Of a DNA stretch of 16,565 bases, positions 1 to 6,663 are shown piece by piece; position 1 is the first letter of the stretch, and the number at the start of each line of letters is the position of its first letter. The notes beneath the pieces are model-generated. The model ran no database searches, was not told the origin of the DNA, and worked only from the letters and a program-made list of their open reading frames with translations. This DNA is from JAYEJW01 sp034716535 (GTDB lineage: Bacteria; Pseudomonadota; Gammaproteobacteria; Chromatiales; Chromatiaceae), in NCBI GenBank assembly GCA_034716535.1, contig JAYEJW010000064.1, positions 1-16,565 of the forward strand. The letters run 5' to 3'. Both the position numbers and the translations under genes were made by a program.

Positions 1-1
1 A

Positions 2-118
2 GCACTAATAGCAGATGGTCAAATTGATAAAGTTAATATTACTACAAAAGCAAATGAGTTTATCTCTAATCCGATGAACTATGAAGGTGGAAAAGGCATC
101 GGACCACCGGCGGGCTGA
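2..118 (+). CDS. 3' end of an unrecognised AT-rich gene (partial)
   Basis: An open frame runs in from the left edge and stops at TGA 116-118, giving 38 residues. It reads ALIADGQIDKVNITTKAN, then a tail ending in GGKGIGPPAG. The codons are AT-rich (aat, aaa, att, aca) up to about position 95, then the sequence turns abruptly GC-rich like the rest of the window. The glycine/proline-rich end (from about residue 30) is therefore encoded by different-looking DNA than the body, so the native stop may have been lost and the frame may now end in host sequence. I do not recognise the family. It could be an edge of transferred DNA or a chimeric join. Coding status rests on the open frame only. Confidence 0.35.
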   Translation, partial: ALIADGQIDKVNITTKANEFISNPMNYEGGKGIGPPAG

Positions 119-169
119 CATGCGCGGGCGGGGCGCATCAGGAAGGGGATCTGTGCGGAGGAAGAACAG

Positions 170-673
170 GTGAGACGACTGTACGTATTACTGCCGACCG
201 AGGAGAGTTGCCGTGCCGTGGTGGAAGAGTTGGAAGACGCGGATATCCCGGCAAGCCATCTACACGTGATCGCAGGGCTGAGCCACGAGCTCAAGGACCT
301 CCCGGAGGCGAGCGTTTGGCAGCGCACCGAGTTGGCCCACGGCATTGAATGGGGCGTCGGGCTGGGCGGTGTGGCGGGGCTCCTTGGGGGGCTCCTGGTC
401 GTGGCCTTTCCGCCCGCCGGAGTCGTGCTCGGTGGTGGCGCCTTGCTGGCCGGAACGGCTGCTGGGGCTGGCTTCGGGGCCTTGGTCACGGCATTGCTCG
501 GAAGTCAGGAGCACAACCACAGACTGGACACATTTCAGCGCGCACTGGCCGCCGGCGAATTGCTGTTGCTGGTCGACGTGCCCCGTCAGCGGGAAAATGC
601 GGTGAGGGCGACTATTCTCAAGCACCACCCGGAGGCCGAGATCGGCTCCGTAAAGCGTATTGAGAAGGATTGA
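170..673 (+). CDS. Glycine-zipper inner-membrane protein, DUF1269/YflT-like
   Basis: A 167-residue protein starting at GTG 170, chosen because GGAGGA (157-162) sits seven bases upstream. Residues 1-45 read as a beta-alpha-beta unit (RRLYVLLPTEESCRAVVEEL, then a short strand LHVIAGL) of the kind seen in DUF1269 and 'general stress 17M-like' proteins. Residues 60-112 form two hydrophobic glycine-rich segments (GVGLGGVAGLLGGLLVVAF and GGALLAGTAAGAGFGALVTALL) separated by a PPAG turn, as in a membrane-inserted glycine zipper. The ferredoxin-like part resumes at 125-150 (LAAGELLLLVDVP). This split of a soluble domain by a membrane hairpin is typical of small stress-associated membrane proteins. 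The exact function is unknown. It converges with the mepK-like gene and has no obvious partner. Confidence 0.75.
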   Translation: MRRLYVLLPTEESCRAVVEELEDADIPASHLHVIAGLSHELKDLPEASVWQRTELAHGIEWGVGLGGVAGLLGGLLVVAFPPAGVVLGGGALLAGTAAGAGFGALVTALLGSQEHNHRLDTFQRALAAGELLLLVDVPRQRENAVRATILKHHPEAEIGSVKRIEKD

Positions 674-731
674 GGGTGGGTCTTGCGACAGAGGAACGCC
701 GGAACTCTTCGTATCGAAGCAGTGTGGCGCG

Positions 732-774
732 AAAAACCACGTGCACCGCTTGGCCCCAAGGGAGGCGGTGTACG
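732..774 (-). terminator. Intrinsic terminator of the mepK-like gene
   Basis: Bases 740-749 (CGTGCACCGC) pair with 765-774 (GCGGTGTACG) in a ten-base-pair stem with one G-U pair and a 15-base loop. Read on the minus strand, the stem is followed after three bases by five T (complement of 732-736). It lies 24 bases beyond the stop codon of the minus-strand gene. On the plus strand no T run follows, so it should work only for the minus-strand transcript. Confidence 0.6.
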
Positions 775-797
775 CGGAGCTATAGCGGCGTGGGGCC

Positions 798-1325
798 TCA
801 GGCGCCCCAGCGCCTTACCGTACCCGTGTCGATGTGAACGAAGTCTGATTTCGGGTAATAGCCGACGCCCCCACGGCGAAGTTCGAGCGCCGAGTCACGG
901 ACACTTCTTGTGCGCATGTTAGAAATGCGAATGTCCAGGGCCTGGCCGTTCATGTGGAGACTGCGTTTGGCGACGCGCCTCGACGTCTTGCGCAGCATGG
1001 CATTGGTTTTCGGGCAGCGGTAGGCGCTTACGATCTCAAAGACCCCATCAGGGTCTCCGAGGCGGTGCTTGATGTCGTATAGGAAGTCAAAAAGCTTGGG
1101 GTCCATCACCGCAACGTCATCCGTGCGGAAGTCGCGCAGGAAATGGTTGAGGTCATGAAGTGCAGAACGTTGATACCGGTCACCGATCCGGTATGTGACC
1201 TTTATCTTTTCGTCGGTATGGAGGTGGTGGAGGGAGAGAAAGCGCGGTTCGTTGTTCTGTTTTTTGGCGAGCGCTGGTGTAACTGCAGAGGATAGAGCGA
1301 AACCCAGGAATTGTCGCCGATTCAT
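798..1325 (-). CDS. mepK: MepK/YcbK-like murein endopeptidase (DUF882, peptidase M15 family), probable Tat substrate
   Basis: A 175-residue protein with an N-terminal NRRQFLGF twin-arginine-type motif, a short hydrophobic stretch and an ALA|KK cleavage site near residue 20, so it is probably exported folded by Tat. The body carries the DUF882/M15 zinc-site pattern: SAYRCPKTNAML (100-111), SLHMNGQALD (122-131) with His124 and Asp131, and DFVHIDTG (161-168) with His164. In E. coli the homologue (YcbK, MepK) cleaves 3-3 and 4-3 peptide cross-links in murein. Length matches the family. AGAGGGG precedes the ATG closely. It is a single-gene unit with its own promoter and terminator. E. coli has an L,D-transpeptidase gene (ldtD) upstream of mepK; none is seen here. 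Confidence 0.88.
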   Translation of the reverse strand: MNRRQFLGFALSSAVTPALAKKQNNEPRFLSLHHLHTDEKIKVTYRIGDRYQRSALHDLNHFLRDFRTDDVAVMDPKLFDFLYDIKHRLGDPDGVFEIVSAYRCPKTNAMLRKTSRRVAKRSLHMNGQALDIRISNMRTRSVRDSALELRRGGVGYYPKSDFVHIDTGTVRRWGA

Positions 1326-1336
1326 GTGCCCCTCTA

Positions 1337-1348
1337 AAAACGCGTTTT
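1337..1348. promoter_or_regulatory. 12-bp perfect palindrome in the mepK leader, possible operator
   Basis: AAAACGCGTTTT is a perfect palindrome lying between the proposed -10 box and the start codon of the mepK-like gene. That position would suit a repressor operator. No protein can be assigned, and a palindrome this short could be chance. Confidence 0.3.
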
Positions 1349-1361
1349 GTCGTGTGGGGGC

Positions 1362-1390
1362 ATTTTAAGCATCGGAAATAAAGAATGCAA
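1362..1390 (-). promoter_or_regulatory. Sigma-70-type promoter for the mepK-like gene
   Basis: On the minus strand TTGCAT (complement of 1385-1390) and TAAAAT (complement of 1362-1367) are separated by exactly 17 bases. The -10 box matches TATAAT at five of six positions; the -35 box keeps only the TTG. It lies 37 bases before the start codon. Confidence 0.45.
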
Positions 1391-1775
1391 CAGGAATCTG
1401 TAGCGACGTTTTTCTCCAGCGTAAAAGTTTTTTGATGCATTCTGTATCTCTGGGAAGTATCCGTTTGAGGTCTCGTGGGGGCTGGGAACTGCATGTGTCG
1501 CCGGGATTGGTTCCTTATCCAGCAGACGAACGGTTGTTTCGATCAATTGTTTTAATCGCTTGATGCGTTTGCTGCGACACCGGCGGACGTATGCGCAGCA
1601 ACACAAGACTGGGAGTTGATTCGTCTGGGGCCCGTCTGGCCGAATAGGGCGCTCTACTCGGTGATTCAAACAACCGTTCTAGCGTTTCGCAAGATGGGGA
1701 AATTAGCGGATAGTTTCGGGCAGAAAAATTCCAGGAAATTTAAGGCAAGAGATCCTACTTTTCCTGTAATTTCTA
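1391..1775. other. Non-coding stretch upstream of mepK, no gene supported
   Basis: No open frame here looks like a protein. A minus-strand frame of 111 codons (1334-1669) covers the mepK promoter, is rich in Arg, Cys and His, and has no recognisable domain. The one structural element is an 8-bp inverted repeat (AGAATGCA at 1382-1389, TGCATTCT at 1436-1443) with a 46-base spacer that overlaps the promoter region. AT content rises toward 1680-1800, as expected of a regulatory region. Confidence 0.4.
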
Positions 1776-1794
1776 GTAAATGATAATCGTTCTC
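1776..1794 (+). promoter_or_regulatory. Fur-box-like site over a -10 element
   Basis: Bases 1776-1794 match the 19-base classical Fur consensus (GATAATGATAATCATTATC) at 15 positions, with an unbroken TGATAATC core. The core contains GATAAT (1782-1787), a five-of-six -10 box; TTTTCC at 1759-1764 is a weak -35 at 17 bases. A repressor here would occlude a rightward promoter. The next element downstream is the hairpin at 1834-1869, so the regulated product may be a small RNA or a lost gene. Confidence 0.42.
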
Positions 1795-1833
1795 AACATG
1801 CTCCGGGCAAAGGGTCTGGGCAATGACAAACGG

Positions 1834-1869
1834 GGCTCAGACTTCTTATCAGGAGGTGAAGTCTGAGCC
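1834..1869 (+). other. Perfect 12-bp hairpin with a Shine-Dalgarno sequence in its loop (candidate sRNA or leader structure)
   Basis: GGCTCAGACTTC (1834-1845) is exactly complementary to GAAGTCTGAGCC (1858-1869), with a 12-base loop containing AGGAGGT; with the next two stem bases this reads AGGAGGTGA, fully complementary to the usual 16S rRNA 3' end. No T run follows, so it is not a simple terminator. Two tiny frames could use it: GTG 1856 (16 codons, stop at an in-frame TAA) and GTG 1870 (32 codons). Neither is recognisable. It lies about 40 bases downstream of the Fur-like promoter, so a hairpin-containing small RNA or leader is the simplest reading. Confidence 0.45.
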
Positions 1870-1975
1870 GTGGAACCCGCATCTCGCTGTGAAAAAACAG
1901 ATGTAATCAACCTGTCTCGGAATCGAGCCGCGTTTCGCCTGGCTCGGGTCTTCGCCTGCGCCTAAACACGCCAGA

Positions 1976-2317
1976 ATGAAATATGAAATCGGTATCATCG
2001 CTCGTCATTCCTGCTTCGAAACGATCGGCAGTTTTCATGTGAATCTCGGAACCGCTGCAGGCCGGATTCGGTTATTCTGCAGGCGTGTGGACGCGCGAGG
2101 TGGGGGCGGAATCTACGACGTGGAGGGCGAGGGTTAAGAGACCCGCGTGCTCGTTATTGATGCAGAGCAAGCAATCAGGGAGCTTTTTGCTGGAAGGATC
2201 GATGCCGCAACGACTATTATTGGGATCCAATGGTTGGCTAGAATAGGGGGCGGGGTGCAGCGAATGGATTTGCCGACTCTGACGGGGTGCAGTGAGGCGA
2301 GGCAGTCAACTTGTTGA
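1976..2317 (+). pseudogene. Decayed 3' half of a NudF-type ADP-ribose pyrophosphatase gene
   Basis: One frame from ATG 1976 to TGA 2315-2317 is interrupted only by TAA 2135-2137. The translation resembles the C-terminal half of NudF-type Nudix hydrolases on both sides of the stop: before it, GTAAGRIRLFCRRVDA and GGGGIYDVEGEG; after it, ETRVLVIDAEQAIRELFAG, then RIDAATTIIGIQWLARI. In the family these correspond to the 'SPGGxxERIxLFxGxVDA', 'GGIHGL..E.EDI' and 'GxIDNAxTIIALQWL' stretches (recalled, not searched). The Nudix box (GX5EX7REUXEEXGU) that should lie upstream is absent; the sequence before 1976 is the hairpin region. No good ribosome site precedes the frame. I infer a truncated, stop-containing relic. 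A sequencing error could explain the stop, but not the missing catalytic half. Confidence 0.6.
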
Positions 2318-2383
2318 CCCGTCTGGGCGTACGCGAGCGGTCTCGCAGGGTCCAGACATCCTAGGGCGTTCTCGAATCGACAG

Positions 2384-3034
2384 ATGATTGGCGAAAAAAG
2401 GGGATTCATCCTCCTCCTCCTGCTGCTGATTCCGCCGGGGAGCAGCGCCGACGTGTACAAGTACGTCGACGCCGAAGGCAAGACGTACTTCACGGACGCG
2501 CCCCTCGAGGGCAAGGAGTACCGACTGGAATGGAAGCGCGCGGCGAAGAAGATCGTCGCGAAGTCCAACAAGAAGATCGTCGCCAGCGGGCGCCGACGCC
2601 TCAGGGCGCCTCCGAAGCACCTGTCCGTCCGTCGCGCGCGGTACGCCACGATCATCGAGAAGACGGCGACGCGATTCGATCTTCACCCTGAGCTTCTCCA
2701 CGCTGTGGTGCGAACGGAGTCGGCCTACAATCCCTCGGCCGTATCTTCGGCCGGTGCGGTCGGTTTGATGCAGCTGATGCCTGCAACCGCCAGCCGTTTC
2801 AGGGTATCCGACATCTGGGACCCGGCGGAGAACCTCCGCGGCGGCGCCGAATATCTGCGGCATCTGCTCGATCTGTTCGAGCATGACCTGCGGCTGGCGC
2901 TGGCGGCCTATAACGCGGGCGAGAACGCAGTCGCCAAGTACGGTAATCGGATCCCGCCCTATCCGGAGACCCAACGCTACGTGCGCAAGGTGCTGCAGTA
3001 TCTCTGGGCGGAGAAGACGTCAGCAGGCTCCTGA
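2384..3034 (+). CDS. Exported lytic murein transglycosylase (DUF4124 + SLT domain)
   Basis: A 216-residue protein. Residues 1-20 are a Sec signal (FILLLLLLIPPGSSA, cleavage before DVYKY). Residues 21-45 (DVYKYVDAEGKTYFTDAPLE) are a DUF4124 segment, common on gamma- and betaproteobacterial envelope proteins. A basic linker (50-85) leads to the SLT goose-lysozyme-like domain: FDLHPELLHAVVRTESAYNP (98-116) with the catalytic Glu111, GAVGLMQLMPATA (123-135), and LALAAYNAGENAV (170-182). It cleaves glycan strands to 1,6-anhydro-muropeptides in the periplasm. The ribosome site before ATG 2384 is weak. It is the second murein-cleaving enzyme in the window but far from the pilus genes, so a dedicated role in pilus insertion is not indicated. 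Confidence 0.9.
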   Translation: MIGEKRGFILLLLLLIPPGSSADVYKYVDAEGKTYFTDAPLEGKEYRLEWKRAAKKIVAKSNKKIVASGRRRLRAPPKHLSVRRARYATIIEKTATRFDLHPELLHAVVRTESAYNPSAVSSAGAVGLMQLMPATASRFRVSDIWDPAENLRGGAEYLRHLLDLFEHDLRLALAAYNAGENAVAKYGNRIPPYPETQRYVRKVLQYLWAEKTSAGS

Positions 3035-3112
3035 GGAAGCGCGTATCAAACAAAGAATCGTAGCTTCGCAAACGGCGACGTGTCTTGAACGGTAGGGCGC
3101 TTCAAAATTCGC

Positions 3113-4246
3113 TCACCGCTTTTTCGCTCGGGCCTTGCGGCTCACGCTGTCGAGCAGGTCTTTGAATCGCTCGTCCATCATGCCGCGCCCGTGGGCAAGC
3201 TGCGGGAGGTTGAAGTCGCCCCCGATGTTGAGCTCGATCAAGGTGGGACCGGTATCCGTTAAAGCGACGTCCCAGGCTTGAAGCCGCAGATTCGGGAAAG
3301 ACGCGGCGGCAGTCAGGCACAGTTTTCTCGCCTGGACCCAATCGGGCAGTGCGGCGTGCAACAGGGCCTGGCCGGTATCTGGATGTGATTCGATCTCCTC
3401 TTGATCGAGCCCAAGACCGCGAATCACACGCGTCACTTCGCCCGTCTCCTCGTCCACAGCCGCGAGCATATTGCCTTCCCGCCAGAAGTTATCGGCGACG
3501 TTGGCTGCGCCGATAACCTTCCACAGTGCTCGCCAGAGCTCTGGACCTTCGTCGATCAGGAAGACCACCATACGGATGGTGCTGAGTCCGTCGCCACTCA
3601 TCTTGCGCAGAGCGGGATGAGGCGAGAGCTGTTCCTGGAACAGATATCCGTCTTCCTGAGAGAAGACCTCTTCACAGAAGTCCCGGACCTTAACAACCCG
3701 ATCACCCGCAAGGATGAGCCTGTCTTCAGTCGGGTCATGGGCACTCACCGCAGCGACTCCTTGGCTGAAGATGCCCATCACCGGTTTGCAGAAAAACGGA
3801 TACGACATTCCCTCCCGCAGAAAGGCGGCGAGGGCTTCGGCAGTCTGGAGCACCGGGATGTCGCCGTGGACCCGGAACGGGTGGGCGACAGCCAGAATTT
3901 TCGGCGTGGTGAGGCCTAAGCCCCCGAGCATGGCCGAAAAGGCCAGCTTGTCGTGCGCAATTCCCCACCATTCGAGTTGATTACATCGTCTGATGTACTT
4001 AGGCTGCACACGCTTGCCCAGGAACTCCGCTGTGGCTTCGGCGCTGTAGCGCTCGTCGTCGAAGAGTCGATAATAAAAATACTCCTGAGCTGTGATTCGT
4101 TGCTTGCCAAAAGCGAGCTTCGCGACCTCCATTGACTGCGTTACGGGCGACTTACCGAACTGGCGCTGCACGCGCGCGAGGCTTGTTGCGAGATCAATAT
4201 CGGCGTCCTTTTTCTTGGAGCCAAGGACGTCTTTTGCGTCGTTCAT
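3113..4246 (-). CDS. ATP-grasp ligase, sugar-transferase-associated type (ATPgrasp_ST-like)
   Basis: A 377-residue protein from ATG 4246 (MNDAKDVLGS). The frame is open back to 4393, but that extension overlaps the upstream gene, is Arg/His-rich and looks non-coding; GGGGAA lies just before 4246. The N-terminal 100 residues are alpha-helical with RLFDDERYSAEATAEFLGKR and LEWWGIAHDKLAFSAMLGGLG, typical of the family's pre-domain. The ATP-grasp core has FFCKPVMGIFSQGV (151-164, Lys154 as nucleotide-binding candidate), YLFQEQLSPHP (201-211), an STIRMVVFL strand and the metal-binding LIELNIGGDFNLPQL (336-350). Such enzymes join a carboxylate to an amine or similar nucleophile through an acyl phosphate; the substrate of this subgroup is not established. 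It is the last gene of the three-gene unit, 49 bases after the PLP enzyme. Confidence 0.82.
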   Translation of the reverse strand: MNDAKDVLGSKKKDADIDLATSLARVQRQFGKSPVTQSMEVAKLAFGKQRITAQEYFYYRLFDDERYSAEATAEFLGKRVQPKYIRRCNQLEWWGIAHDKLAFSAMLGGLGLTTPKILAVAHPFRVHGDIPVLQTAEALAAFLREGMSYPFFCKPVMGIFSQGVAAVSAHDPTEDRLILAGDRVVKVRDFCEEVFSQEDGYLFQEQLSPHPALRKMSGDGLSTIRMVVFLIDEGPELWRALWKVIGAANVADNFWREGNMLAAVDEETGEVTRVIRGLGLDQEEIESHPDTGQALLHAALPDWVQARKLCLTAAASFPNLRLQAWDVALTDTGPTLIELNIGGDFNLPQLAHGRGMMDERFKDLLDSVSRKARAKKR

Positions 4247-4295
4247 CTGTTCGTTCCCCGGTCTCGTCGTGTTTGCGGCTGCATGCCCGTGATCT

Positions 4296-6584
4296 TCAGG
4301 ATATTTCTTCGAGAGCGTGTGCCTTTTGCCGCGAAGCGTTCTGTTGTGGGTCCTGCAGCGTGGACAGGCCCTCCGGCTCGCCCGATGCCGCAATCCCTTG
4401 CTCGTCGAGTCGGTCCATGTATTTCATGATGAGCGAGATCTTCCCGAGCACGGTCAAGGCGTCCCATATTTCTCGCGTCAGACGGGTGGCGGGCTGGGGT
4501 CCGAGCGAACGGTCATGGGCAGCGCCGGATACTAGGCGCGCACCGGCCGAGAGGCGAAGCGCTCCGATGTGTTCGCCGCCGATCCGCCCGACCTTCACCG
4601 GCTGCCCGACGTGGCACCGGGTGGCGGCTAGATGTCCCTCAAGCTCAGTGGCGTCAGGCGGCAGACCGCGAGTGATGTTCGTGTTGAGCCAGCGGTACAC
4701 CCGCCGGCACTGCACGACGGTGAGCGGCAAACCCTCTTTGATGACCTTAAACGTGAATATGGTCTGCAGTTGATCCCACTCCCCTCGATCACAAGTAAGG
4801 GCCCTCTCGGGAGGGGCGCAGGCTAGGGGCTCCAGGTTCTGGCTTTGGCGGATCGCCGTCCGTATCGCCTCGCCGAACGAGACTAGGGCTCGGTAACGTT
4901 CAGCGGGCGGGACAGCATGGAAGGCGCGCATTTCCCAGAGCGCGGCGTTCCAGCGCAGCAGAAGGCCGATATTGCGTTCCCTCGACAGATCTGAGCAGGC
5001 AGCGCGCCAGCGGCCGGGCCATTCGTGTACCGATGTATAAGCCGAAAAACCCCTGGGCAGTCTGCGGCCGTCGTCGAGGCGGCGGGCAATTTGCGGGGGT
5101 ACAAAGACAGCCCCCGAGAACGGCGGACCGGTGAAGAATTTTGACCCCGTCACCAGCACCAGGAAACCGAGCTCCAAGTAACGCCGCAGGCAGTGCCGAT
5201 CCAGGCGCATCTGACAGGCGTCAACCACGACGTCCACGTACCCGAGCTTTTGCAGGGCCAGGATTGTGGTGAGAGTAGGAGCCGAGACACCAGTTTTCGA
5301 GCTATCGACATAGTGCAGAAGGACCCGCGAGCCTCGCTGCCCGGCTTTGCGCACGGTCTCGACAGTCTGCCGATCGACCATGTCGGGGGGCAGTAGCCGA
5401 GCATCGTCATCGCGAATTCCCACCTCCGCCAAAACCACCCGGTCCAGGGGTAGGCCGTCGACGGGGGCCCCGACTTCGACGACCCCTCCGAAAGGGGTGT
5501 CTGGGGCGAAGTGCCGTCCCCCGGCTGCCCGGAGGACGCCGCTCCCGGTCTCGTCTGGCGCCACCACGACGTTGACCACCTCATCTCCCGGTTGCTCGAG
5601 CGCCAAGAACAGTGCGTAAAGCTCCGCATCGGTACCGGAGGCTGTGAGGATAATCTCGGTTCCAGCGATCGAATCGCTACCATAGAGGGCGGCGAGTTGA
5701 CCTCGGACGCGCTCGGTTTCCCGTTGAAAGCCGCCATCCAGGTCCTCCTCTAGGGCAGCCTTGATGAGGCTTTCCCGGACCATTTCCGCCTGCCGGAACG
5801 CGAGATCCGAGACGGAGGTGGCGGTGGAGGACGAGAAAGTGATGGCCCAGGGACGCGGCCTGGGGCTGCACCCGTACCCGTTGAGTCCGGTTTGCGGGTT
5901 GATGACGAGGCGGCCGTCTCCGCCCCGGGTCAGGAGATAGTCAAGCGGCGCGGCGACCTCCGCGGCTGAGAGAAACTTGTCCCTGACGCTGTTCCAGCCG
6001 AAGTCGTCGAGCAAGAGGTCTCGGATCCCCTGCAGGGGTAGTAACGCCGCGGCTAAACGGGGCACAGTCTCGATGCTAAGGTCCCCGGCCAGTGTGGCCG
6101 GCTCGCCGCCCAGCACAGAAAAGGCGTGACGCAGGGTCTTTGGCAGAAATGAGCTGCACAGGGCCCTCTCTCTCGCAAGCAGCAGGTCGTGGTATAGAGC
6201 GCCGGCCCGACCAGCCGCTAGGGAAACGAGCGCAACGGTCTCTGGTGTTGAGGTATCTTCGGAAACCCGCTGCCACAGCGCCAGCTCGAGGGCGTGGCGC
6301 AGATGCAGAGCCGTTGCGCACAGATTGCCCAGATACTTGGGTTGGAGGGCAATCGAAGTGCCGTGGCGAACCCTGAAGGGTTCGTTGAGTGAGACGTCGA
6401 GACACAGACGGACCCCTTCCGTGAGGGGGTGGATGTCGGGGACCTGTGAGGCCAAATACAGCAAACGGCCGACGCAGCCGTCCGGTCCGCAGGTATCGAT
6501 CAAGCAGGGTGGAGGGAGGCAAAAGTCCGCCGGTGTCGGCAAGCCGCTATGACCAAGTGGTGCCCGGCCTGAGGTTAGGCCCAC
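4296..6584 (-). CDS. Large PLP-dependent enzyme, class-V-aminotransferase-like core with helical N-terminal region; family unassigned
   Basis: Start set at GTG 6584 because GAGGAG lies six bases upstream and the frame beyond it overlaps the previous gene; this gives 762 residues. Residues 1-75 are Pro/Cys-rich; 80-215 are mostly helical. The fold-type-I PLP core begins near 229: NPQTGLNGYG (229-238), a Ser/Thr-rich SSSTATSVSD (251-260), phosphate-binding-loop candidate TASGTDAELY (314-323), HYVDSSKTG (424-432), VVVDACQMR (452-460) with Asp455 as the pyridine-N ligand, and TGSKFFTGPPFSG (479-491), where Lys482 is the expected Schiff-base lysine. The 'SK..xGPxxSG' form recalls class V enzymes such as cysteine desulfurases, but the protein is about 350 residues longer than those. 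Reaction and substrate are unknown. It lies 79 bases after the S1P-lyase-like gene and 49 before the ATP-grasp gene, so co-transcription is likely. Confidence 0.8.
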   Translation of the reverse strand: MGLTSGRAPLGHSGLPTPADFCLPPPCLIDTCGPDGCVGRLLYLASQVPDIHPLTEGVRLCLDVSLNEPFRVRHGTSIALQPKYLGNLCATALHLRHALELALWQRVSEDTSTPETVALVSLAAGRAGALYHDLLLARERALCSSFLPKTLRHAFSVLGGEPATLAGDLSIETVPRLAAALLPLQGIRDLLLDDFGWNSVRDKFLSAAEVAAPLDYLLTRGGDGRLVINPQTGLNGYGCSPRPRPWAITFSSSTATSVSDLAFRQAEMVRESLIKAALEEDLDGGFQRETERVRGQLAALYGSDSIAGTEIILTASGTDAELYALFLALEQPGDEVVNVVVAPDETGSGVLRAAGGRHFAPDTPFGGVVEVGAPVDGLPLDRVVLAEVGIRDDDARLLPPDMVDRQTVETVRKAGQRGSRVLLHYVDSSKTGVSAPTLTTILALQKLGYVDVVVDACQMRLDRHCLRRYLELGFLVLVTGSKFFTGPPFSGAVFVPPQIARRLDDGRRLPRGFSAYTSVHEWPGRWRAACSDLSRERNIGLLLRWNAALWEMRAFHAVPPAERYRALVSFGEAIRTAIRQSQNLEPLACAPPERALTCDRGEWDQLQTIFTFKVIKEGLPLTVVQCRRVYRWLNTNITRGLPPDATELEGHLAATRCHVGQPVKVGRIGGEHIGALRLSAGARLVSGAAHDRSLGPQPATRLTREIWDALTVLGKISLIMKYMDRLDEQGIAASGEPEGLSTLQDPQQNASRQKAHALEEIS

Positions 6585-6663
6585 CCGCTGCTCCTCACGG
6601 ACGTCAGGCAGGATCGTGGGCGGATGAGCTGAGCATCTAGGTGCATTGCGAGGATATGCGGTC

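Noticed and set aside
1334..1669. 111-codon minus-strand frame upstream of mepK
   Set aside because: It covers the mepK promoter, ends inside its leader and has no recognisable domain or ribosome site; left as non-coding.
2306..2974. 222-codon minus-strand open frame opposite the lytic transglycosylase
   Set aside because: Arg-rich shadow of a gene with a clear signal peptide and SLT motifs on the plus strand.
3036..3103. Terminator between the convergent transglycosylase and ATP-grasp genes
   Set aside because: GAAGCGC and GCGCTTC are complementary but 54 bases apart, with no T run on either strand.
4247..4393. N-terminal extension of the ATP-grasp frame by 49 codons
   Set aside because: It overlaps the end of the upstream PLP gene by 98 bases, is Arg/His-rich, and ATG 4246 has a plausible ribosome site and begins family-like sequence.
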